Assembly: GCA_937919295.1 (NCBI GenBank)
Contig: CALFRX010000246.1
Location: 1-14,444 of the forward strand
Length of the DNA stretch: 14,444 nt
Source: an uncultured Peptococcaceae bacterium
GTDB lineage: Bacteria > Bacillota > Dehalobacteriia > UBA7702
Reading direction: 5' to 3'
Part shown: piece by piece, positions 13,065-14,444 of the stretch
Layout of the letters: each line of letters opens with the position of its first letter
Numbering within the stretch: position 1 is the first letter of the stretch
The notes under the pieces: model-generated
Databases searched by the model: none
What the model was told of the DNA's origin: nothing
Seen by the model: only the letters and a program-made list of their open reading frames with translations
Made by a program: the position numbers and the translations under genes

Positions 13065-13625
13065 ATGAAAAAAGTTAAAATCATCGCCATCGTGGGTTCT
13101 TTGCGCAAAGATTCCTTCAACCGTCAGCTGGCTCTTGCCGCCAAAGAAGCAATCGGGGAGCGGGCCGATTTTGAGCTCCTGGACTACAACGACGTTCCCC
13201 TGTTCAATGAGGACATGGAATATCCGGCCCCCGAAGCGGTGGAGCGGGTCCGGGAAAAGATCAAAGCCGCCGACGGTGTTTGGTTCTTTACGCCGGAATA
13301 CAACCACTTCTTTACCGGCGTGCTGAAAAATCTTCTCGATTGGCTCTCCCGGCCGGTCAGCACCGGTGAGCCTCGGGTCGTCATCGGCAAACCGGCGGCC
13401 ATCAGCGGCGCTACCCCCGGCATGAGTGGCACGGCACTGGCCCAAGATCATCTGGTGACACTGATCAGCTTTTTGGATATGAAGGTGATGAACGCGCCGC
13501 GCCTCGTCATCCCCCACGTGATGCAACAGCTAAACGCAGAAAAAGCGTTGGAGCTAACCACCAGCGCTCCTTATCTCAAAAAACAGGCCGACGCTTTTCT
13601 TGACTTCATTCAAAATTCAAAATAA
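13065..13625 (+). CDS. NADPH-dependent FMN reductase-like flavoprotein
   Basis: A flavodoxin-fold enzyme that binds FMN and reduces quinones, azo compounds, chromate or free flavin in relatives; the true substrate is unknown. The 186 residues are typical. The phosphate-binding loop is GSLRKDSFNRQL (11-22), after a first beta strand KIIAIV. The FMN-ring loop is TPEYN (76-80), followed by GVLKNLLDWLSR (85-96), both diagnostic of the family, and KPAAISGATPGMSGT (109-123) forms the third flavin-contact loop. There is no signal peptide, so it is cytoplasmic. The ribosome site before the ATG is weak (AAGAGA some distance off). It has its own promoter and a strong terminator, so it is a single-gene unit. 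Confidence 0.9.
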   Translation: MKKVKIIAIVGSLRKDSFNRQLALAAKEAIGERADFELLDYNDVPLFNEDMEYPAPEAVERVREKIKAADGVWFFTPEYNHFFTGVLKNLLDWLSRPVSTGEPRVVIGKPAAISGATPGMSGTALAQDHLVTLISFLDMKVMNAPRLVIPHVMQQLNAEKALELTTSAPYLKKQADAFLDFIQNSK

Positions 13626-13647
13626 AGAATAACTCCTTTATCAACGT

Positions 13648-13675
13648 AAAAAGCCCGCCGAAGACGGGCTTTTTT
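13648..13675 (+). terminator. Rho-independent terminator of the flavoprotein gene
   Basis: AAGCCCG (to 13657) pairs with CGGGCTT (from 13665) around a seven-base loop and is followed by a run of six T, with a matching A-run on the left side. Confidence 0.93.
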
Positions 13676-13695
13676 GCGCATTCGCACAAAGTTAA

Positions 13696-13735
13696 GACAC
13701 CGCTAACAGCATGAAATCATACTGTTAGCGGTGTC
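13696..13735 (-). terminator. Long perfect hairpin downstream of the flagellin gene
   Basis: Fourteen-base arms (13696-13709 and 13722-13735) pair without mismatch around a 12-base loop. It begins about 30 bases past the flagellin stop on the minus strand; the sequence beyond is TTAACTTT, so it can end or protect the flagellin mRNA. Confidence 0.7.
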
Positions 13736-13767
13736 AAAAGAGAAATGGCTATGTGATTGGGAACGGG

Positions 13768-14444
13768 TTATTGTAATAACTGAAGAACGCCCTGGGGTTG
13801 CGTGTTCGCCTGAGCGAGCATGGACTGGGCGGCCTGGGTCAAGATGTTGTTCTTGGTCATTTCCATCATTTCTTTGGCCATGTCAACGTCGCGGATACGG
13901 CTTTCCGCAGCAGTCAGGTTTTCAGAGGTGGTACCTAAGTTGTTCACCGTGTGTTCCAAACGATTCTGCAAAGCACCGAGGTCGGCGCGGGTGCCGGAAA
14001 CCAGGTTGATGGCGCTGTCGATGGAATCAATGGCCGCATTGGCGTCATCCTGGGTGGCCACGGAAACGGCGCTGACGCCGATGCCGATGGAGCTCATATC
14101 GTCAATACCCAAGCGGACTTGCTGGTCGGAGCTGCCGTTGGCGCCGATCTGGAACATCAAAGTGCCGGCGTTGCCGGTAGGGTCCTGGGTCGTTGTGACA
14201 TTGGGCACATCTGTTGCAGCAGCACCTGCATCAAATGATAGGGTGCCACTGAGAGAAACAGTGGTGTTCTTCGCGATATTGGCGGCGGTTTGTTGCACAG
14301 CGGTGGTTTCGTCGGGAACGTTCTGTTTCAGAATGGTATCCGCAGCTTTTTGGATCGCCTTGTTGATATCTTCCGCAGTATATGTATTCGCGTCAGTCTT
14401 CGTACCAAAGGTAACAGTAGCGGCGCCGGTCGTATCTGCAAAGG
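13768..14444 (-). CDS. fliC: Flagellin, C-terminal part; N-terminus beyond the window edge
   Basis: The main subunit of the flagellar filament, exported by the flagellar type III apparatus. About 224 C-terminal residues are visible. The last ~90 form the conserved D1/D0 region: NRLEHTVNNLGTTSENLTAAESRIRDVDMAKEMM in part, then the terminal segment ending QPQGVLQLLQ. Ahead lies a Thr/Ala/Gly-rich stretch typical of the variable surface domain. The frame is open to the window edge at 14444, so a GTG at 14298 is not the real start. There is no flagellin-type promoter in view because the 5' end is missing. A long hairpin (13696-13735) follows the gene. It shows that the host builds flagella; the polysaccharide operon is about 6 kb away and no flagellin-modification gene is seen next to it. 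Confidence 0.96.
   Translation of the reverse strand, partial: FADTTGAATVTFGTKTDANTYTAEDINKAIQKAADTILKQNVPDETTAVQQTAANIAKNTTVSLSGTLSFDAGAAATDVPNVTTTQDPTGNAGTLMFQIGANGSSDQQVRLGIDDMSSIGIGVSAVSVATQDDANAAIDSIDSAINLVSGTRADLGALQNRLEHTVNNLGTTSENLTAAESRIRDVDMAKEMMEMTKNNILTQAAQSMLAQANTQPQGVLQLLQ

Noticed and set aside
13041..13526. Minus-strand frame of 161 codons opposite the flavoprotein gene
   Set aside because: Antisense shadow; the plus strand has the family motifs, promoter and terminator.

Overview
The window looks like chromosomal DNA of a motile Gram-positive-type bacterium of the Bacillota (Clostridia or Negativicutes seem likeliest, but the sequence does not decide). The signs are strong AGGAGG ribosome binding sites, sigma-A style promoters with 17-base spacers, a LytR-CpsA-Psr (LCP) protein, a Clostridia-type DtxR/MntR regulator and a flagellin. 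Base composition is moderate. I saw no insertion sequence, CRISPR array, tRNA or rRNA.

Region 1 (1-7476, all minus strand) is one surface-polysaccharide operon transcribed right to left from a good promoter at 7530-7558. The order of transcription is LCP glycopolymer ligase, GT4-like glycosyltransferase, GT2 glycosyltransferase, Wzy-like polymerase, a second (rhamnosyltransferase-like) GT2, then rfbA, rfbC and rfbB, with rfbB running off the left edge. The rfb genes supply dTDP-sugar (dTDP-rhamnose if rfbD lies beyond the edge). The three transferases build a repeat unit, the Wzy protein polymerises it, and the LCP protein would attach the polymer to peptidoglycan. Most junctions overlap or are only a few bases apart.

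Region 2 (7477-9013) holds the operon promoter, a small four-cysteine protein with terminator-like hairpins after it, and a tyrosine-phosphatase-like gene of the HCxxGKDRTG type with its own promoter and terminator.

Region 3 (9046-10459) is the most unusual part. Two cysteine-rich reading frames follow each other in the same frame, separated by one TAA and nine bases. Upstream lie a near-perfect 24-base palindrome that also fits a sigma-K-type -10 element, a duplicated Shine-Dalgarno sequence and a possible nine- or twelve-codon leader peptide. After a clean terminator comes a DtxR/MntR-family regulator with a mixed metal-ligand set. Just after its stop codon lies a 23-base near copy of part of the first cysteine-rich gene, which looks like a gene relic.

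Region 4 (10464-14444) is ordinary housekeeping: ndk (minus), a Bcp-type peroxiredoxin that has lost its resolving cysteine, a Ca2+/H+ exchanger, an NADPH-dependent FMN reductase-like flavoprotein, and the C-terminal part of a flagellin (minus) that continues past the right edge.
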